From: an uncultured Lachnospiraceae bacterium
Lineage (GTDB): Bacteria > Bacillota > Clostridia > Lachnospirales > Lachnospiraceae
Direction: 5' to 3'
Assembly (NCBI GenBank): GCA_947589305.1
Contig: CANQAP010000013.1
Coordinates: forward strand, 1 to 47,899
Length of the DNA stretch: 47,899 nt
This document shows positions 1 to 10,819 of the stretch, one piece after another (position 1 is the first letter of the stretch; every line of letters starts with the position of its first letter). The position numbers and the translations under genes were made by a program. The notes below the pieces were generated by a model. The model was not told the DNA's origin. It did not search any database and saw only the letters and a list, made by a program, of their open reading frames with translations.

Positions 1-102
1 AGGCTGTCCGTCTGCTGAAATTCTCTCTGAATTTTCAGGGTTGTCTTATTATTCTGTTATCATGGTCCGGATGTCTGCTGCCGATTACGCGACAACGATA
101 AT

Positions 103-131
103 AATTTATCACAATTAAAAAATCTTGTCAA
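103..131 (-). promoter_or_regulatory. Putative sigma-A promoter reading out of the window
   Basis: On the minus strand a TTGACA box (126-131) is followed after exactly 17 bases by TAAATT (103-108), preceded by TGA as in an extended -10. It would drive a minus-strand gene left of position 1, which is not visible. Bases 1-102 show no other feature. Confidence 0.45.
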
Positions 132-191
132 TATATCTTCCTAATTATTTTCTTTTTTCTCCCTCTTTCGAAAAAAAAGCGAAAAATAATA

Positions 192-279
192 CGGAGAAGG
201 AGGGATTTGAACCCTCGCGCCGCGTGAACGACCTACACCCTTAGCAGGGGCGCCTCTTCAGCCTCTTGAGTACTTCTCC
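192..279 (-). tRNA. tRNA-Ser (anticodon GCT)
   Basis: The reverse complement folds as a class II tRNA. The 7-bp acceptor stem GGAGAAG/CTTCTCC pairs 273-279 with 193-199. There is a long variable arm typical of serine tRNAs, a TTCAAAT T-loop and discriminator G at 192. The anticodon GCT is at 243-245 and reads AGC/AGU codons. CCA is not encoded. Confidence 0.95.
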
Positions 280-322
280 ATGTCTGAATTAATGAACAAT
301 GATTCACTTGTGACACCTAAAT

Positions 323-351
323 AGGATATCAAACCACTATCATTTTGTCAA
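323..351 (-). promoter_or_regulatory. Promoter of tRNA-Ser
   Basis: A minus-strand TTGACA (346-351), a 17-base spacer and TATCCT (323-328) lie about 44 bases upstream of the tRNA-Ser 5' end. The perfect -35 box and ideal spacing make this the likely tRNA promoter. Confidence 0.55.
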
Positions 352-418
352 CTGTTTTTATCCACGTTTTCCGTGATTTTTTTACGGTCACACCGCGGTT
401 TTTGTATGGACCAGAAGA

Positions 419-475
419 AAAAAGACAATCGCTGACGATTGCCGATGATCCGTAAAAATAGCATATTGTCTTTTT
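419..475 (-). terminator. Putative terminator after the GGDEF-EAL gene
   Basis: Eleven-base arms AAAAAGACAAT (419-429) and ATTGTCTTTTT (465-475) are perfectly complementary. They enclose a small inner hairpin CAATCG-ctga-CGATTG. The structure lies just past the stop codon at 488. The poly-T run belongs to the arm rather than following it, so this could instead be a three-way-junction leader. Confidence 0.4.
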
Positions 476-487
476 CCGTTTTGCATA

Positions 488-2143
488 CTATCCATTACTC
501 AGATACATATGATAAAAATTCTCTGCCTGTTCCGGTTTCCCGTACAAAAATCCCTGTATAAAATCCAAATCCATATCAGAGACCACATCCATTTCCTCGT
601 CTTCTTCCACACCTTCGAGACACACTTTGATCCCGACCTTATGGCATAACTCGACAACCACCCGGATAAAGGATGAATCAAAACTGTTTTCCTTAATATT
701 CTGTACAAATATCTTATCGATCTTCACGATATCCGCAGGGGCTTCTTTTAAAATGCCAAGCGATGAATAGCCGGTACCGAAATCATCCATGGCAACTTTC
801 ATGCCCATTTCCCTCACGGAATCAAACACCTGCTTTAGGATTTCCTTATCGGAAATGAATTTACTCTCCGTAATCTCTACAATAATATTCTGATAGCTGA
901 TTCCGGCTTCCGCTACACAGTCACGCATAAATTCCACAAAGTGCGGATCAAACAACTGAAGATAAGACACATTGATACTCATACTAAACTGCGGATAAAT
1001 ACATACCCACGCCTTACACATGTTTACCGCCTGCCGGAATACCCATTTACCCACCGTCTGTATCATATCGCTTTTCTCTAACAGCGGAATAAATTCTACC
1101 GGTGAGATCTTTCCGTATTTTTCACATTCCCAACGCAGTAATGCTTCCGCACCCTTTAAATCCTTAGAATCCGCATACACTTGCGGTTGGAACTGTAACT
1201 CAAAGCCTTCAAAGTCATTTTCAATCGAATGCCGGAGCATCTCTATCAATTCCAGTTCCCGTTCCTTAAACTTCAAAAATTCCGACCGGAACAGTAAATA
1301 TCGTCCTTTCCCCTGTTGTTTTACGATGTTCATCCCGACTTTTAATGCTTTTACAATGTCATTATAATCCTGTTCATCATCATATTCATGGTAAATCGCC
1401 GAAAATGTACAATAATACAAGTGTCCCTGTAATTCTTTCTGCGTTTTATAATGGTTAGAAATACGATTATATAATTGCTCTGCTTCCTCTTTCTGCGGAT
1501 TCATGATCAGGATGCCATATTCATCTCCGTCCATACGATAGATCGCTGCATTACTGTCCAACCGGCTTTGAATGTAAGTTCCGATCGTTCGTAATACACT
1601 GTCGCCGAACGTCTGATCATATAATTCATTGATGTGATGAAAATCATCAATATTCAGTAGTAAAACACCAAATGGGATATGATCTTTTATTTTTTGGTTG
1701 ATCACTTCCCGAAACGCATACTTATTTAACAAACCCGTTACATGGTCTAAGTGGTTTTGTCTGCCGAGGTTGTAGATCACCCCTGCCAGTATCAATGGAT
1801 TTCCTGCATCATCATAACTTAAATGCGTTCTGCTTTCCAGCCATATCCATTTATCATTCCGGTTTTTCGCCCGGTATTGAAGAGAAAACATACGGGTTTT
1901 ATTATCAAACATGCTTTGTAGACCGCTCTTATATTTTTCCCGATCTTCTTCATGAATACATTCCAGCCAGCTCTCAAAGTACCGCGTGCGGTATTCCGGC
2001 GATATTCCAAATTCTTCCACGAAATCCTGCGGCAGGATCACTTCATATCCGCCGTCTGAAAGGCTGCATACAAAGACGTAGCCGTCTATGCTTTCGCACA
2101 TTGCCTGATAAAATTTTTCCATCATTAAATTTACGCTGTCCAT
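488..2143 (-). CDS. PAS-GGDEF-EAL cyclic-di-GMP protein
   Basis: This 551-residue cytosolic protein has no membrane segment. A PAS/PAC-like sensor covers about residues 15-125, a GGDEF domain about 130-290 and an EAL domain about 300-545. The GGDEF signature is DGDEY (205-209), a departure from the cyclase consensus. The EAL domain keeps its catalytic set: EALLRW at 333, N391, E423, DDFGTGYSS at 453-461, K474, E510 and QGF at 530. The likely net activity is therefore cyclic-di-GMP hydrolysis, possibly tuned by the degenerate GGDEF domain. The ATG start follows AGAAGGAG. The gene appears monocistronic. Confidence 0.88.
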   Translation of the reverse strand: MDSVNLMMEKFYQAMCESIDGYVFVCSLSDGGYEVILPQDFVEEFGISPEYRTRYFESWLECIHEEDREKYKSGLQSMFDNKTRMFSLQYRAKNRNDKWIWLESRTHLSYDDAGNPLILAGVIYNLGRQNHLDHVTGLLNKYAFREVINQKIKDHIPFGVLLLNIDDFHHINELYDQTFGDSVLRTIGTYIQSRLDSNAAIYRMDGDEYGILIMNPQKEEAEQLYNRISNHYKTQKELQGHLYYCTFSAIYHEYDDEQDYNDIVKALKVGMNIVKQQGKGRYLLFRSEFLKFKERELELIEMLRHSIENDFEGFELQFQPQVYADSKDLKGAEALLRWECEKYGKISPVEFIPLLEKSDMIQTVGKWVFRQAVNMCKAWVCIYPQFSMSINVSYLQLFDPHFVEFMRDCVAEAGISYQNIIVEITESKFISDKEILKQVFDSVREMGMKVAMDDFGTGYSSLGILKEAPADIVKIDKIFVQNIKENSFDSSFIRVVVELCHKVGIKVCLEGVEEDEEMDVVSDMDLDFIQGFLYGKPEQAENFYHMYLSNG

Positions 2144-2169
2144 AAAATAGCTCCTTCTGAAAAAATCTC

Positions 2170-2733
2170 TTAATTAAAATGATGTGTCCGCTTATAATCA
2201 TCAACTGCCGTCTCATACAGGTTATTACCTTCCGCGTCCGCTACAACGATAACCGGAAGATTCTCTACTTCTAACCTTCGGATAGCTTCCGTTCCCAAAT
2301 CTTCATACGCTATAATCTCTGCTTTTTTAATACACTTCGACAACAATGCCCCCGCGCCGCCTACCGCCGCAAAATACACGCAAGTATGTTTCTGCATCGC
2401 CTGTAAAACTTCCGGAGAACGTTTTCCTTTTCCGATCATGCCGGACAAGCCGTGTTCCATTAACAACGGGGCATATTTGTCCATTCTTGAACTGGTTGTC
2501 GGTCCGGCAGAACCGATCACCTGTCCGGCTTTTGCAGGAGACGGTCCTAAATAATATATGATTTGATCTGTCAGATCAAACGGCGGTTCTTTTCCTTCTG
2601 TTATCGCCTCATACATCCTCTTATGCGCCGCATCTCTGGCTGTGTATACGGTTCCCGTGATATATACATAATCGCCCGCATGAAGAGATTGGATTTCTTC
2701 TTTTGTAATTGGTCCACTAATATGCTTTTCCAT
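2170..2733 (-). CDS. fumB: Fumarate hydratase class I, beta subunit (C-terminal domain)
   Basis: The 187-residue protein matches the beta chain of two-subunit class I fumarase or L-tartrate dehydratase. Features are the N-terminal GDYVYITGTVYTARDAAHKR segment, the GPTTSSRMD motif and VYFAAVGGAGALLSKCI. With the alpha subunit it would interconvert fumarate and malate using a [4Fe-4S] cluster. It lies 26 bases behind the alpha-subunit gene, so the two are co-transcribed. Fumarase is favoured over tartrate dehydratase because no tartrate genes are nearby, but sequence alone does not decide. The symbol refers to the two-subunit family, not the E. coli fumB isozyme. Confidence 0.88.
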   Translation of the reverse strand: MEKHISGPITKEEIQSLHAGDYVYITGTVYTARDAAHKRMYEAITEGKEPPFDLTDQIIYYLGPSPAKAGQVIGSAGPTTSSRMDKYAPLLMEHGLSGMIGKGKRSPEVLQAMQKHTCVYFAAVGGAGALLSKCIKKAEIIAYEDLGTEAIRRLEVENLPVIVVADAEGNNLYETAVDDYKRTHHFN

Positions 2734-2759
2734 GAAAATGCCTCTTTTTAATCACTTAC

Positions 2760-3602
2760 TCAAAGGGTACGTTTTACATGTCGGTTGACATGACAACAGA
2801 TATTTACCGCAAGCGGCATACCTGCAATATGGGTCGGATAGGTTTCCATATTCACCGCCAACACCGTCGTTTTTCCTCCGAATCCACCCGGTCCAATGCC
2901 CAGTTGATTCAGTTCCCGCAATAACTCCTCCTCCAATTTTCGGATATGCGGCAACGGAGAGGGGCTGTCAAGGTCCCTTGTCAACGCCTTTTTTGCCAGA
3001 ATGGCGCAAGTTTCAAAATCGCCTCCTAAACCGACACCGACCACCATCGGAGGACACGCATTCGGTCCCGCATCTTTTACCGCCTGAATGACCGACGTCT
3101 TTACTCCTTCTTCTCCGTCTGCCGGTTTCAACATAAAAATGCGGCTCATATTCTCGCTCCCAAACCCTTTCGGCGCCAGAAGCAGTTCGAATGTATCTCC
3201 CGGCACGATCGTATAATGAATGATCGCCGGCGTATTGTCATTTGTATTTTCACGGATCAACGGATCTCTGACTACCGATTTTCGCAGATATCCGTCCGTA
3301 TATCCCTGCCGGACGCCTTCATGGATCGCCTCTGCCAAACTGCCGCCCTCTACATGAACATCCTGACCGACCGTAACAAATACGATCGCCATTCCCGTAT
3401 CCTGACAAATCGGTATCTGTTCTTCTTCCGCAATCTTTAGATTTTCACATAACTGTTCCATGATCTGCTTTCCAAGAGGACCATCTTCCGTCTTGGTTGC
3501 TTCTTTTATCACCCGCTCCATATCCGGTGACAGATGCAGATTCGCTTCTATACACATGTCCCTGATCGTTTTTGTGATGATATCGGTATGTATTGTTCTC
3601 AT
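2760..3602 (-). CDS. fumA: Fumarate hydratase class I, alpha subunit
   Basis: The 280-residue length is typical of the catalytic alpha chain of two-subunit class I hydro-lyases. Cysteines expected to bind the oxygen-sensitive [4Fe-4S] cluster occur in PICQDTGMAI, GPNACPPMVVG and GGDFETCAILAKKAL. The C-terminal GPGGFGGKTTVLAVNMETYPTHIAG block is also characteristic. It precedes the beta subunit in the same operon. This oxygen-labile enzyme class fits an anaerobe. Fumarate/malate conversion is the likely role; the tartrate alternative remains open. Confidence 0.9.
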   Translation of the reverse strand: MRTIHTDIITKTIRDMCIEANLHLSPDMERVIKEATKTEDGPLGKQIMEQLCENLKIAEEEQIPICQDTGMAIVFVTVGQDVHVEGGSLAEAIHEGVRQGYTDGYLRKSVVRDPLIRENTNDNTPAIIHYTIVPGDTFELLLAPKGFGSENMSRIFMLKPADGEEGVKTSVIQAVKDAGPNACPPMVVGVGLGGDFETCAILAKKALTRDLDSPSPLPHIRKLEEELLRELNQLGIGPGGFGGKTTVLAVNMETYPTHIAGMPLAVNICCHVNRHVKRTL

Positions 3603-3623
3603 AAACGTATCCTGTCCTTTAGT

Positions 3624-3839
3624 TTAATCACCGAATAACTGTTCTTCATCCGTCGGCTCTTCTTTTGTCATAGATTCTCCCTTTTTCTTATGAAAAAATC
3701 CCGAAATCTTAAACAACAGCCATACGATCAAAAGAATCAGCAGTAACGCGGCAACCCCTGCCAGTATATATAGGAAAATGCCGTTTACCATGTTTGCCGT
3801 ATCCGATAAATTTAAAAAATCTTTTAAATCGATACCCAT
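3624..3839 (-). CDS. Small single-pass membrane protein
   Basis: This is a 71-residue protein of unknown function. One strong hydrophobic helix spans about residues 20-44, followed by HKKKGE and an acidic tail ending DEEQLFGD. The positive-inside rule suggests a cytoplasmic C-terminus. A GGGGAG ribosome site precedes the ATG. It sits 38 bases after gyrA and 21 bases before the fumarase alpha gene, so it may belong to either transcription unit. I recognise no family. Confidence 0.65.
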   Translation of the reverse strand: MGIDLKDFLNLSDTANMVNGIFLYILAGVAALLLILLIVWLLFKISGFFHKKKGESMTKEEPTDEEQLFGD

Positions 3840-3877
3840 AGACTATCTCCCCTTTTACATTTCTACATCCTTCATTT

Positions 3878-6418
3878 TCAATCCTTCAAAACATCCGAAT
3901 CCGGTTTTTCTTCCATCTCCTGTTCATCCAAAAGCTGGGATTCCATATTGCGGAATTCTTCTTCCGGATCGCTGTCCCGCACTTTTGCGATACTTGCAAC
4001 CGTAATATGATTTTCCGTATTCATATTAATCAGTTTTACTCCTAGTGTCACGCGGCTCAACTTGGAAATGTCCTTACACTGTAGACGAATCACAATACCT
4101 TCTGTTGAGATCAGCATGATCTCATTGTTTTCCGTCACAGCCTTTACCCCGACTACATTTCCGGTCTTTTCATTGATCTTGTAGCATTTAACACCTTTTC
4201 CGCCACGATTCTGCGGAGTAAATTCGTCCATGGATGTCCGTTTACCCATACCGTTTTCCGATACGATCAACAGATCATCACCCTGCGTATCCAACTGCAT
4301 GCCGATCACTTCATCTCCGGCACCCAGATTCATACCCTTTACTCCGATCGATGTCCGTCCGGTACTACGGACATCCGTTTCAAAGAAACGAATACACATT
4401 CCCAATTTTGAGATCAGGAATACTTCTTTTTTGTTATTCGTTGACTTTACTTCTATCAGTTCATCTTCATCCCGAAGGGTGATCGCTGCCAGACCGTTTC
4501 TGCGGATGTTCTGATAATCCGTGATCGGCGTTTTCTTAATCATACCCTTCTTGGTCGCCATTAATAAAAATCTTCCCTGCTTAAATTCCCGAATCGGTAT
4601 GACTGCCGTGATCTTTTCTTCCGGAAGCATCTGTATGAGGTTCACGATCGCCGTTCCCCTTGCCGTTCTTCCGGATTCCGGAATCTCATACGCCTTCAAA
4701 CGATATACCCGTCCCATATTCGTAAAGAACATGATATAATGATGCGTCGTCGTCATGATCAATTCTTCGATGAAATCATCCTCAATGGTCTGCATGCCTT
4801 TTATGCCCTTACCGCCCCGGTTCTGTGCGCGGAAATTATCAACGGTCATTCGTTTGATATATCCCAGCTTCGTCATGGCAATCACCGTATTTTCCCGTTT
4901 GATCAGATCTTCATCCGTAATTTCATCTTCATCCGGACCGATCGACGTCCTTCTGTCATCCCCATATTTCGTTGAAATGATCAAAAGTTCCTCTTTAATG
5001 ACGCCCAAGAGTTTCTTTTCATCCGCTAAAATTGCTTTCAATTCTGCGATCCGTTCGATTAATTCCCGATACTCCGTCTCTATCTTGTCGCGTTCCAAAC
5101 CGGTCAAAGCCCGCAGCCGCATATCGACGATTGCCTGCGCCTGTGCATCGCTTAAACCGAATTCCTTCATTAAGTTTTCTTTTGCTTCCGTCACATTTTT
5201 TGATCCGCGGATAATCTGGATCACACGATCAATATTATCCAACGCGATCAGCAGACCTTCCAGAATATGAGCGCGTTCCTCCGCCTTATTTAACTCATAC
5301 TTTGTTCTTCTGGTAACCACATCTTCCTGATGCTTTAAATAATAAGTCAGCATTTCTAAAAGATTTAATATCTTCGGCTCATTATTTACCAATGCCAGCA
5401 TGATCACGCCAAAAGTATCCTGAAGCTGCGTATGCTTATATAATTTCTTTAATATGATATTTGCATTTGCATCCTTACGGAGTTCAATGACAACGCGCAT
5501 GCCTTCTCTGGAAGATTCATCCCGAAGGTCCGTAATACCGTCTATTTTTTTCTCTTTTACTAATTCCGCGATTTTCTGGATCAGTCGGGCTTTGTTCACC
5601 ATATATGGCAATTCCGTGATAACGATCCGCTGCTTGCCGTTGGACATCGGTTCTATATTCGATACCGCACGCACTTTGATTTTTCCTCTGCCTGTGCGAT
5701 ATGATTCGATGATCTCACTATTGCCAAGAATCTGCGCTCCTGTCGGGAAATCCGGTCCTTTCACGATTGACAAGATTTCTTCTATATCCGTATCACGGTT
5801 TTCCATGACCCGGTTGTCAATAATCTTTACCACGGCATCAATGATCTCACGAAGGTTATGCGGCGGTATATTGGTTGCCATACCGACCGCGATCCCCGAG
5901 GTTCCATTTACCAGCAGATTCGGATAACGGCTCGGTAATACGACCGGCTCTTTTTCCGTTTCGTCAAAGTTCGGCACAAAATCTACGGTATCTTTATTGA
6001 TATCCGCAAGCATTTCCATAGAAATCTTAGACAGTCTCGCTTCCGTATAACGCATGGCTGCTGCGCCGTCTCCGTCTACGGAGCCGAAATTTCCATGTCC
6101 GTCTACCAGCATATAACGGGTATTCCACTCCTGTGCCAGCTTTACCAACGCTTCGTAAATGGAACTGTCACCGTGCGGATGATATTTACCCATGGTATCG
6201 CCCACGATACGGGCGCATTTACGATGTGGCTTGTCCGGACCGTTATTTAATTCTATCATCGAATATAAAATCCTTCTTTGTACCGGTTTTAATCCGTCTC
6301 TTACATCCGGCAAGGCTCTGGCAGCAATAACACTCATGGCATAGTCGATATAATTACGCTCCATGGTTTTCTGCAAATCTATTTCCTGTACATTATCAAA
6401 GATTGTACTGTCGTCCAT
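3878..6418 (-). CDS. gyrA: DNA gyrase subunit A
   Basis: At 846 residues this is full length. It cuts and rejoins DNA in the A2B2 gyrase that introduces negative supercoils. Visible features are [20 protein letters not shown], the catalytic tyrosine Y124 in [11 protein letters not shown], and the C-terminal beta-propeller. The GyrA box QNRGGKG occurs once before blade one and again as a variant near the end. The quinolone-resistance region reads GDSSIYE, with serine at the E. coli 83 equivalent and glutamate at the 87 equivalent, which looks wild type. GGAGGAT precedes the ATG, and the gene is 17 bases after gyrB. Confidence 0.98.
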   Translation of the reverse strand: MDDSTIFDNVQEIDLQKTMERNYIDYAMSVIAARALPDVRDGLKPVQRRILYSMIELNNGPDKPHRKCARIVGDTMGKYHPHGDSSIYEALVKLAQEWNTRYMLVDGHGNFGSVDGDGAAAMRYTEARLSKISMEMLADINKDTVDFVPNFDETEKEPVVLPSRYPNLLVNGTSGIAVGMATNIPPHNLREIIDAVVKIIDNRVMENRDTDIEEILSIVKGPDFPTGAQILGNSEIIESYRTGRGKIKVRAVSNIEPMSNGKQRIVITELPYMVNKARLIQKIAELVKEKKIDGITDLRDESSREGMRVVIELRKDANANIILKKLYKHTQLQDTFGVIMLALVNNEPKILNLLEMLTYYLKHQEDVVTRRTKYELNKAEERAHILEGLLIALDNIDRVIQIIRGSKNVTEAKENLMKEFGLSDAQAQAIVDMRLRALTGLERDKIETEYRELIERIAELKAILADEKKLLGVIKEELLIISTKYGDDRRTSIGPDEDEITDEDLIKRENTVIAMTKLGYIKRMTVDNFRAQNRGGKGIKGMQTIEDDFIEELIMTTTHHYIMFFTNMGRVYRLKAYEIPESGRTARGTAIVNLIQMLPEEKITAVIPIREFKQGRFLLMATKKGMIKKTPITDYQNIRRNGLAAITLRDEDELIEVKSTNNKKEVFLISKLGMCIRFFETDVRSTGRTSIGVKGMNLGAGDEVIGMQLDTQGDDLLIVSENGMGKRTSMDEFTPQNRGGKGVKCYKINEKTGNVVGVKAVTENNEIMLISTEGIVIRLQCKDISKLSRVTLGVKLINMNTENHITVASIAKVRDSDPEEEFRNMESQLLDEQEMEEKPDSDVLKD

Positions 6419-6435
6419 GTGATATCCTCCGTTCC

Positions 6436-8346
6436 CTAAATATCCAGATTTCTAACAAACTTTGCGTTTGCTTCGATAAATTCCCGTCTCGGTTCTACTT
6501 TATCGCCCATTAACGTATTGAAGGTAATGTCGATTTCCGATTCGTTTTCCTCATCGATGGCAACGCGCAGTAAAATTCTCTGCTCCGGATCCATTGTGGT
6601 CTCCCATAACTGCTCCGGATCCATTTCTCCAAGTCCCTTGTATCGCTGGATCTTATTGTTAGAGTCTCTTCCAACTTCTTTTAATATCTTATCTAATTCT
6701 TCGTCACTGTAGGCATACCATACCTTACGGTTCTTTTCCAACTTAAAAAGCGGAGGCTGCGCCAGATAAACATGTCCCTGACGGATCAGATCCGGCATAA
6801 ACCGATAGAAAAACGTCAACAATAACGTCGCGATATGCGCACCGTCAACGTCGGCATCTGTCATGATAATGATCTTTCCGTAACGAAGTTTTGAAATATC
6901 AAAATTATCGTGGATACCGGTTCCGAATGCGGTAATCATGGCTTTAATCTCTTCATTTACTAAGATTTTATCGATTCTTGCCTTTTCTACATTTAAGATC
7001 TTACCGCGCAACGGAAGGATTGCCTGCGTAGCCCTGTCTCTTGCCGTTTTTGCCGAACCGCCTGCGGAATCACCCTCGACAATATAAATCTCACAGTTTT
7101 CCGGATTTTTATCCGAGCAATCTGCAAGTTTTCCCGGCAGCGACATACTGTCTGCAAGCGTAGTCTTTCTGGCAACATCTCTGGCTTTTCTGGCTGCGAT
7201 TCTCGCCCGTTGTGCTAAGATTGCTTTGTTAATGATCGTTTTGGCAATGACCGGATTCTGTTCAAGGAAATACGTCAACTGTTCGTTTACAATATTTTCT
7301 ACTGCACTCCTTGCTTCAGAATTTCCAAGCTTTTGTTTTGTCTGACCTTCAAACTGTGGGTCTTCGATCTTAATACTGATAATCGCGGTCAGACCTTCTC
7401 TTAGATCATCTCCCGATAAATTATCTTCTTTATCTTTTAACATCTTATTGTTACGGGCATAGTCATTAAATACCTTCGTAATCGCGCTGCGGAATCCCGT
7501 CAGGTGCATACCGCCTTCCGGCGTGTTGATATTGTTGACAAAGCTATATGTAGATTCATTGAATGAATCGTTATGCTGCAATGCAACTTCAACTAAAATA
7601 CCGTCCTTATCACCTTCGCAGTAAATCACCTTATCATACAGAGGATCTTTGTGACGATTGATATATTCTACAAATTCTTTAATGCCTCCCTCATAATGAA
7701 ACGTGCGTTCTATAACAGGATCTTCCCGTTTATCCGTTAAATTAATTTTCAGTGCTTTTGTTAAAAACGCGGTCTCCCGTAAACGCACTTTTAATGTATC
7801 AAAATTAAATACCGTAGTATCAAAAATCTCAGAATCCGGTTTGAAAGTAACCTTTGTTCCGGTATGATCGGAAGTCCCGACCTCTTTTAATTTATTTATC
7901 ACCTGTCCGCGTTCATATCGCTGACGATATAATTTTCCGTCTCGACTGATCTCTACTTCCAACCATTCCGAAAGAGCATTGACAACCGATGCTCCTACGC
8001 CATGCAGACCACCGGATACTTTATAACCTCCGCCGCCGAATTTACCGCCTGCATGAAGAATCGTAAAGACAACTTCTACTGCCGGTATCCCTGCTTTTTC
8101 ATGAATTCCTACCGGAATTCCACGTCCGTTATCAATAACCGTTACCGAATTATCTTCGTTGATCGTAACGTCTATCATTGTACAAAAACCGGCAAGAGCC
8201 TCATCTACTGCATTATCTACGATTTCATAAACCAAATGATGCAAACCTCGTTCCGATGTACTTCCGATATACATACCGGGTCTTTTCCGGACAGCTTCCA
8301 GTCCTTCCAAAATCTGAATCTGCTCTGCTCCATAATCATTTGCCAT
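6436..8346 (-). CDS. gyrB: DNA gyrase subunit B
   Basis: This is the 636-residue ATPase subunit of gyrase. The GHKL ATP-binding fold starts with [15 protein letters not shown] and includes [11 protein letters not shown]. The TOPRIM part has [22 protein letters not shown] and [11 protein letters not shown]. The start at 8346 (MANDYG) is chosen because AGGAGG lies seven bases upstream. An in-frame ATG at 8370 would overlap the recF stop and has no such site. It is the penultimate gene of the dnaN-yaaA-recF-gyrB-gyrA operon. Confidence 0.97.
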   Translation of the reverse strand: MANDYGAEQIQILEGLEAVRKRPGMYIGSTSERGLHHLVYEIVDNAVDEALAGFCTMIDVTINEDNSVTVIDNGRGIPVGIHEKAGIPAVEVVFTILHAGGKFGGGGYKVSGGLHGVGASVVNALSEWLEVEISRDGKLYRQRYERGQVINKLKEVGTSDHTGTKVTFKPDSEIFDTTVFNFDTLKVRLRETAFLTKALKINLTDKREDPVIERTFHYEGGIKEFVEYINRHKDPLYDKVIYCEGDKDGILVEVALQHNDSFNESTYSFVNNINTPEGGMHLTGFRSAITKVFNDYARNNKMLKDKEDNLSGDDLREGLTAIISIKIEDPQFEGQTKQKLGNSEARSAVENIVNEQLTYFLEQNPVIAKTIINKAILAQRARIAARKARDVARKTTLADSMSLPGKLADCSDKNPENCEIYIVEGDSAGGSAKTARDRATQAILPLRGKILNVEKARIDKILVNEEIKAMITAFGTGIHDNFDISKLRYGKIIIMTDADVDGAHIATLLLTFFYRFMPDLIRQGHVYLAQPPLFKLEKNRKVWYAYSDEELDKILKEVGRDSNNKIQRYKGLGEMDPEQLWETTMDPEQRILLRVAIDEENESEIDITFNTLMGDKVEPRREFIEANAKFVRNLDI

Positions 8347-8371
8347 TTTATATCCTCCTATTGTCCTCATG

Positions 8372-9475
8372 TTATCCTAAATCTTTCATCTTTCCTTCCG
8401 GATAAACATGTCCTTTCACAACTTTATATACTTTATTTATTTTTATCCGTTCCCGAATAAAACGGTCATATCCGGTACAGGTAATAATCGTTTGTATCTT
8501 ATCTATAGAATGAAATAAATAATCCCTTCGCTTTTCATCCAATTCTGACATAACATCATCCAATAATAAAACCGGCGTATCATGAATCAGTTGTTTGACA
8601 ATCTCGATCTCCGCTAGTTTTAATGATAATGCAGCGGTTCTCTGTTGTCCTTGGGAACCGAATCTTCGTACTTCCACTTCGTTAATATAAAAATTCATAT
8701 CATCCCTGTGTGGTCCATATTGGGAAGATTGATACTTGATATCCAAATCCTGTTTTTCCCGAAGCACTTTTAAAAACTCTTCCGGATCGATGTTATTTTC
8801 ATATTTGATACACAGTCGTTCGCTTCCTCCGGTCAGTCCGGAATGAATATCCGCAATGATCTCATTCAAATGTTGAATAAACTGCCTCCGACTGTTGATC
8901 ATTTCCGATCCGAACTGTACCAGTTGTTGATTCCACACATCCAGCGTATCAGTCAGATTCGGTTGAAATGCAATTTGTTTCAACAGTATATTCCTTTGAT
9001 TCAGAACCCGATTATAATTCGTATAATTATACAAATACAATTTATCCAACTGACAAAGTTCTAAATCTAAAAACCTTCTTCTCTCTGCGGGACCGCTCTT
9101 GATAATATTCAGATCCTCAGGCGAAAAGAAAATAACATTTGCTAATCCAAACAATTCTCCGCTTTTTCGAATCGGTAATCCGTCAATCGCAATTCCTTTG
9201 GTTTTATTCTTACGCAAGTGCATATCAATACAATGGATCATATCTGATTTTTCAATCAAGGTACGGACATGTCCTTCTTCCTGCATAAAACGGATGATCT
9301 CTTTATCTTTACTTCCTCTATGCGATTTTGTCGTTGCCGACAAATAAATGGCTTCTAAAATATTTGTTTTTCCCTGAGCATTATCTCCATAGAGAATCGT
9401 AGTACCGGATTCAAACGGGATATTTAAATATTCATAATTGCGATAATTATTTAATTCCAATGAACGAATCTGCAT
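8372..9475 (-). CDS. recF: DNA replication and repair protein RecF
   Basis: The 367-residue SMC-like ATPase loads RecA at single-strand gaps with RecO and RecR. A Walker A motif [15 protein letters not shown] lies near residue 30. A signature segment [17 protein letters not shown] and Walker [12 protein letters not shown] lie near the C-terminus. The order dnaN-yaaA-recF-gyrB is conserved in Firmicutes. The ribosome site is weak, which fits translational coupling to yaaA 12 bases upstream. Confidence 0.97.
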   Translation of the reverse strand: MQIRSLELNNYRNYEYLNIPFESGTTILYGDNAQGKTNILEAIYLSATTKSHRGSKDKEIIRFMQEEGHVRTLIEKSDMIHCIDMHLRKNKTKGIAIDGLPIRKSGELFGLANVIFFSPEDLNIIKSGPAERRRFLDLELCQLDKLYLYNYTNYNRVLNQRNILLKQIAFQPNLTDTLDVWNQQLVQFGSEMINSRRQFIQHLNEIIADIHSGLTGGSERLCIKYENNIDPEEFLKVLREKQDLDIKYQSSQYGPHRDDMNFYINEVEVRRFGSQGQQRTAALSLKLAEIEIVKQLIHDTPVLLLDDVMSELDEKRRDYLFHSIDKIQTIITCTGYDRFIRERIKINKVYKVVKGHVYPEGKMKDLG

Positions 9476-9487
9476 ATCTGTTTCCCG

Positions 9488-9697
9488 TTACCGTTCAATC
9501 TTTACTTCCTGACCCATAAAAGTAATCAGATCACCTTCATGTAATTTACGTCCTCTTCTGGTTTCTACTTCGCCGTTTACGGAAACTTCACCATTTTGGA
9601 CGGCTATTTTTGCCATAACACCGGAATTCACAAGTCCTGCCAGTTTTAAACATTGACCTAATTTAATAAATTCATCATTTATCTTTACGACATCCAT
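9488..9697 (-). CDS. yaaA: S4-domain RNA-binding protein YaaA/RlbA type
   Basis: At 69 residues this is a single S4 RNA-binding domain: IKLGQCLKLAGLVNSGVMAK, then VNGEVETRRGRKLHEGDLI. It is the small conserved gene between dnaN and recF in Firmicutes. Its role is not firmly established; an RNA- or ribosome-related function is inferred from the S4 fold. AAGGAG precedes the ATG. The gene lies 12 bases after dnaN and 12 bases before recF. Confidence 0.92.
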   Translation of the reverse strand: MDVVKINDEFIKLGQCLKLAGLVNSGVMAKIAVQNGEVSVNGEVETRRGRKLHEGDLITFMGQEVKIER

Positions 9698-9709
9698 GAG
9701 TTATGCTCC

Positions 9710-10819
9710 TTATACATTGGTCGTACTGATATTGACCGGAAGAACAACATACCGATATGTTTCGTCATTGTCTTTTATATAACAAGGTGCTTTCTGATTC
9801 ATAAAATATACCTGAACTTCTTCATCATCAATTACGCGAAGTGCATCCATCAGTAACTTTGGATTAAATCCAATGATTAAATCTTTTCCTTCTTTATGAA
9901 TCTCTAACTCTTCATTCATGGATCCGATCGCCGAATCAATCTTCAATGTCATTTCATTATTGTTGATATAAATGATGATCGGCTTACGATCAGACTCCTT
10001 GATCAAAAGCGAAGCACGGTCGATACAATCCAAAAATTCTTTTTTATTGATATTGATCTTCGTCTCATAATCATTCGTCAACATTTGATTGATCTTGTAA
10101 TATTCTCCTTCCAACAAACGGGAGACCACTTTCGTATCATCAAATTCAAATAAAATATGTTTATCCGTAAAATAAATATCTACGTCATCTTCTACACCGC
10201 CGGGCAGGATTTTACTGACATCATTTAATGTTTTCCCCGGAACCACTACTTTTATCAGATCATAAGATTCTTTTAATTCTACATTTCGGATAGAAATACG
10301 ATGTCCGTCCAAAGAAACTACTTTTAAATGATTGCCTTCTATCTCAAATAATTCACCACTCATTAATTTAGTGCTTTCATTTTCAACCGTTGAAAAAATG
10401 GTTTGCCGGATAAATTCTTTTACTGTAAATTGAGAAAGATGAACTTTCTGATTACGTTCTACTTCCGGAAGTAATGAAAAATCATCCCCTGATTTTCCGG
10501 AAATCGTAAATTTGGACTTTTCACATTTGATAACTGCCTGATAATTTTCATTTGTTTCGATCGTAACTTCACTATCCGGTAGTTTACGTATGATCTCGAA
10601 AAATAATTTAGCATCAATCGCTATTTTACCCGGTTCCAATATCGTACCGTTTACATATGTTTCGATTCCCAATTCCATATCCGTAGCAGTTAATTTAATC
10701 GCATCATTGGATTCCATTAAAATACATTCTAAGATTGGAAGCGTTGTTTTATTGGAAACTGCTTTCATAACGATGTTTACAGACGACAATAATTCTGATT
10801 TCGAACATGTGATTTTCAT
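9710..10819 (-). CDS. dnaN: DNA polymerase III beta sliding clamp
   Basis: The 369-residue length is normal for the beta clamp, a dimeric ring tethering polymerase III to DNA. Recognisable blocks are MKITCSKSELLSSVNIVMKAV, LPILECILMES, MSGELFEIEG and the end YRYVVLPVNIS. AAAGGAG precedes the ATG. It heads the dnaN-gyrA operon and lies 298 bases after dnaA, a gap that probably contains further origin sequence. Confidence 0.98.
   Translation of the reverse strand: MKITCSKSELLSSVNIVMKAVSNKTTLPILECILMESNDAIKLTATDMELGIETYVNGTILEPGKIAIDAKLFFEIIRKLPDSEVTIETNENYQAVIKCEKSKFTISGKSGDDFSLLPEVERNQKVHLSQFTVKEFIRQTIFSTVENESTKLMSGELFEIEGNHLKVVSLDGHRISIRNVELKESYDLIKVVVPGKTLNDVSKILPGGVEDDVDIYFTDKHILFEFDDTKVVSRLLEGEYYKINQMLTNDYETKININKKEFLDCIDRASLLIKESDRKPIIIYINNNEMTLKIDSAIGSMNEELEIHKEGKDLIIGFNPKLLMDALRVIDDEEVQVYFMNQKAPCYIKDNDETYRYVVLPVNISTTNV

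Noticed and set aside
4755..5270. 171-codon plus-strand frame inside gyrA
   Set aside because: It is a low-complexity Ser/Ile/Arg-rich antisense shadow of gyrA.
5454..5927. 157-codon plus-strand frame inside gyrA
   Set aside because: It is the antisense of a highly conserved gyrA region and has no ribosome site.
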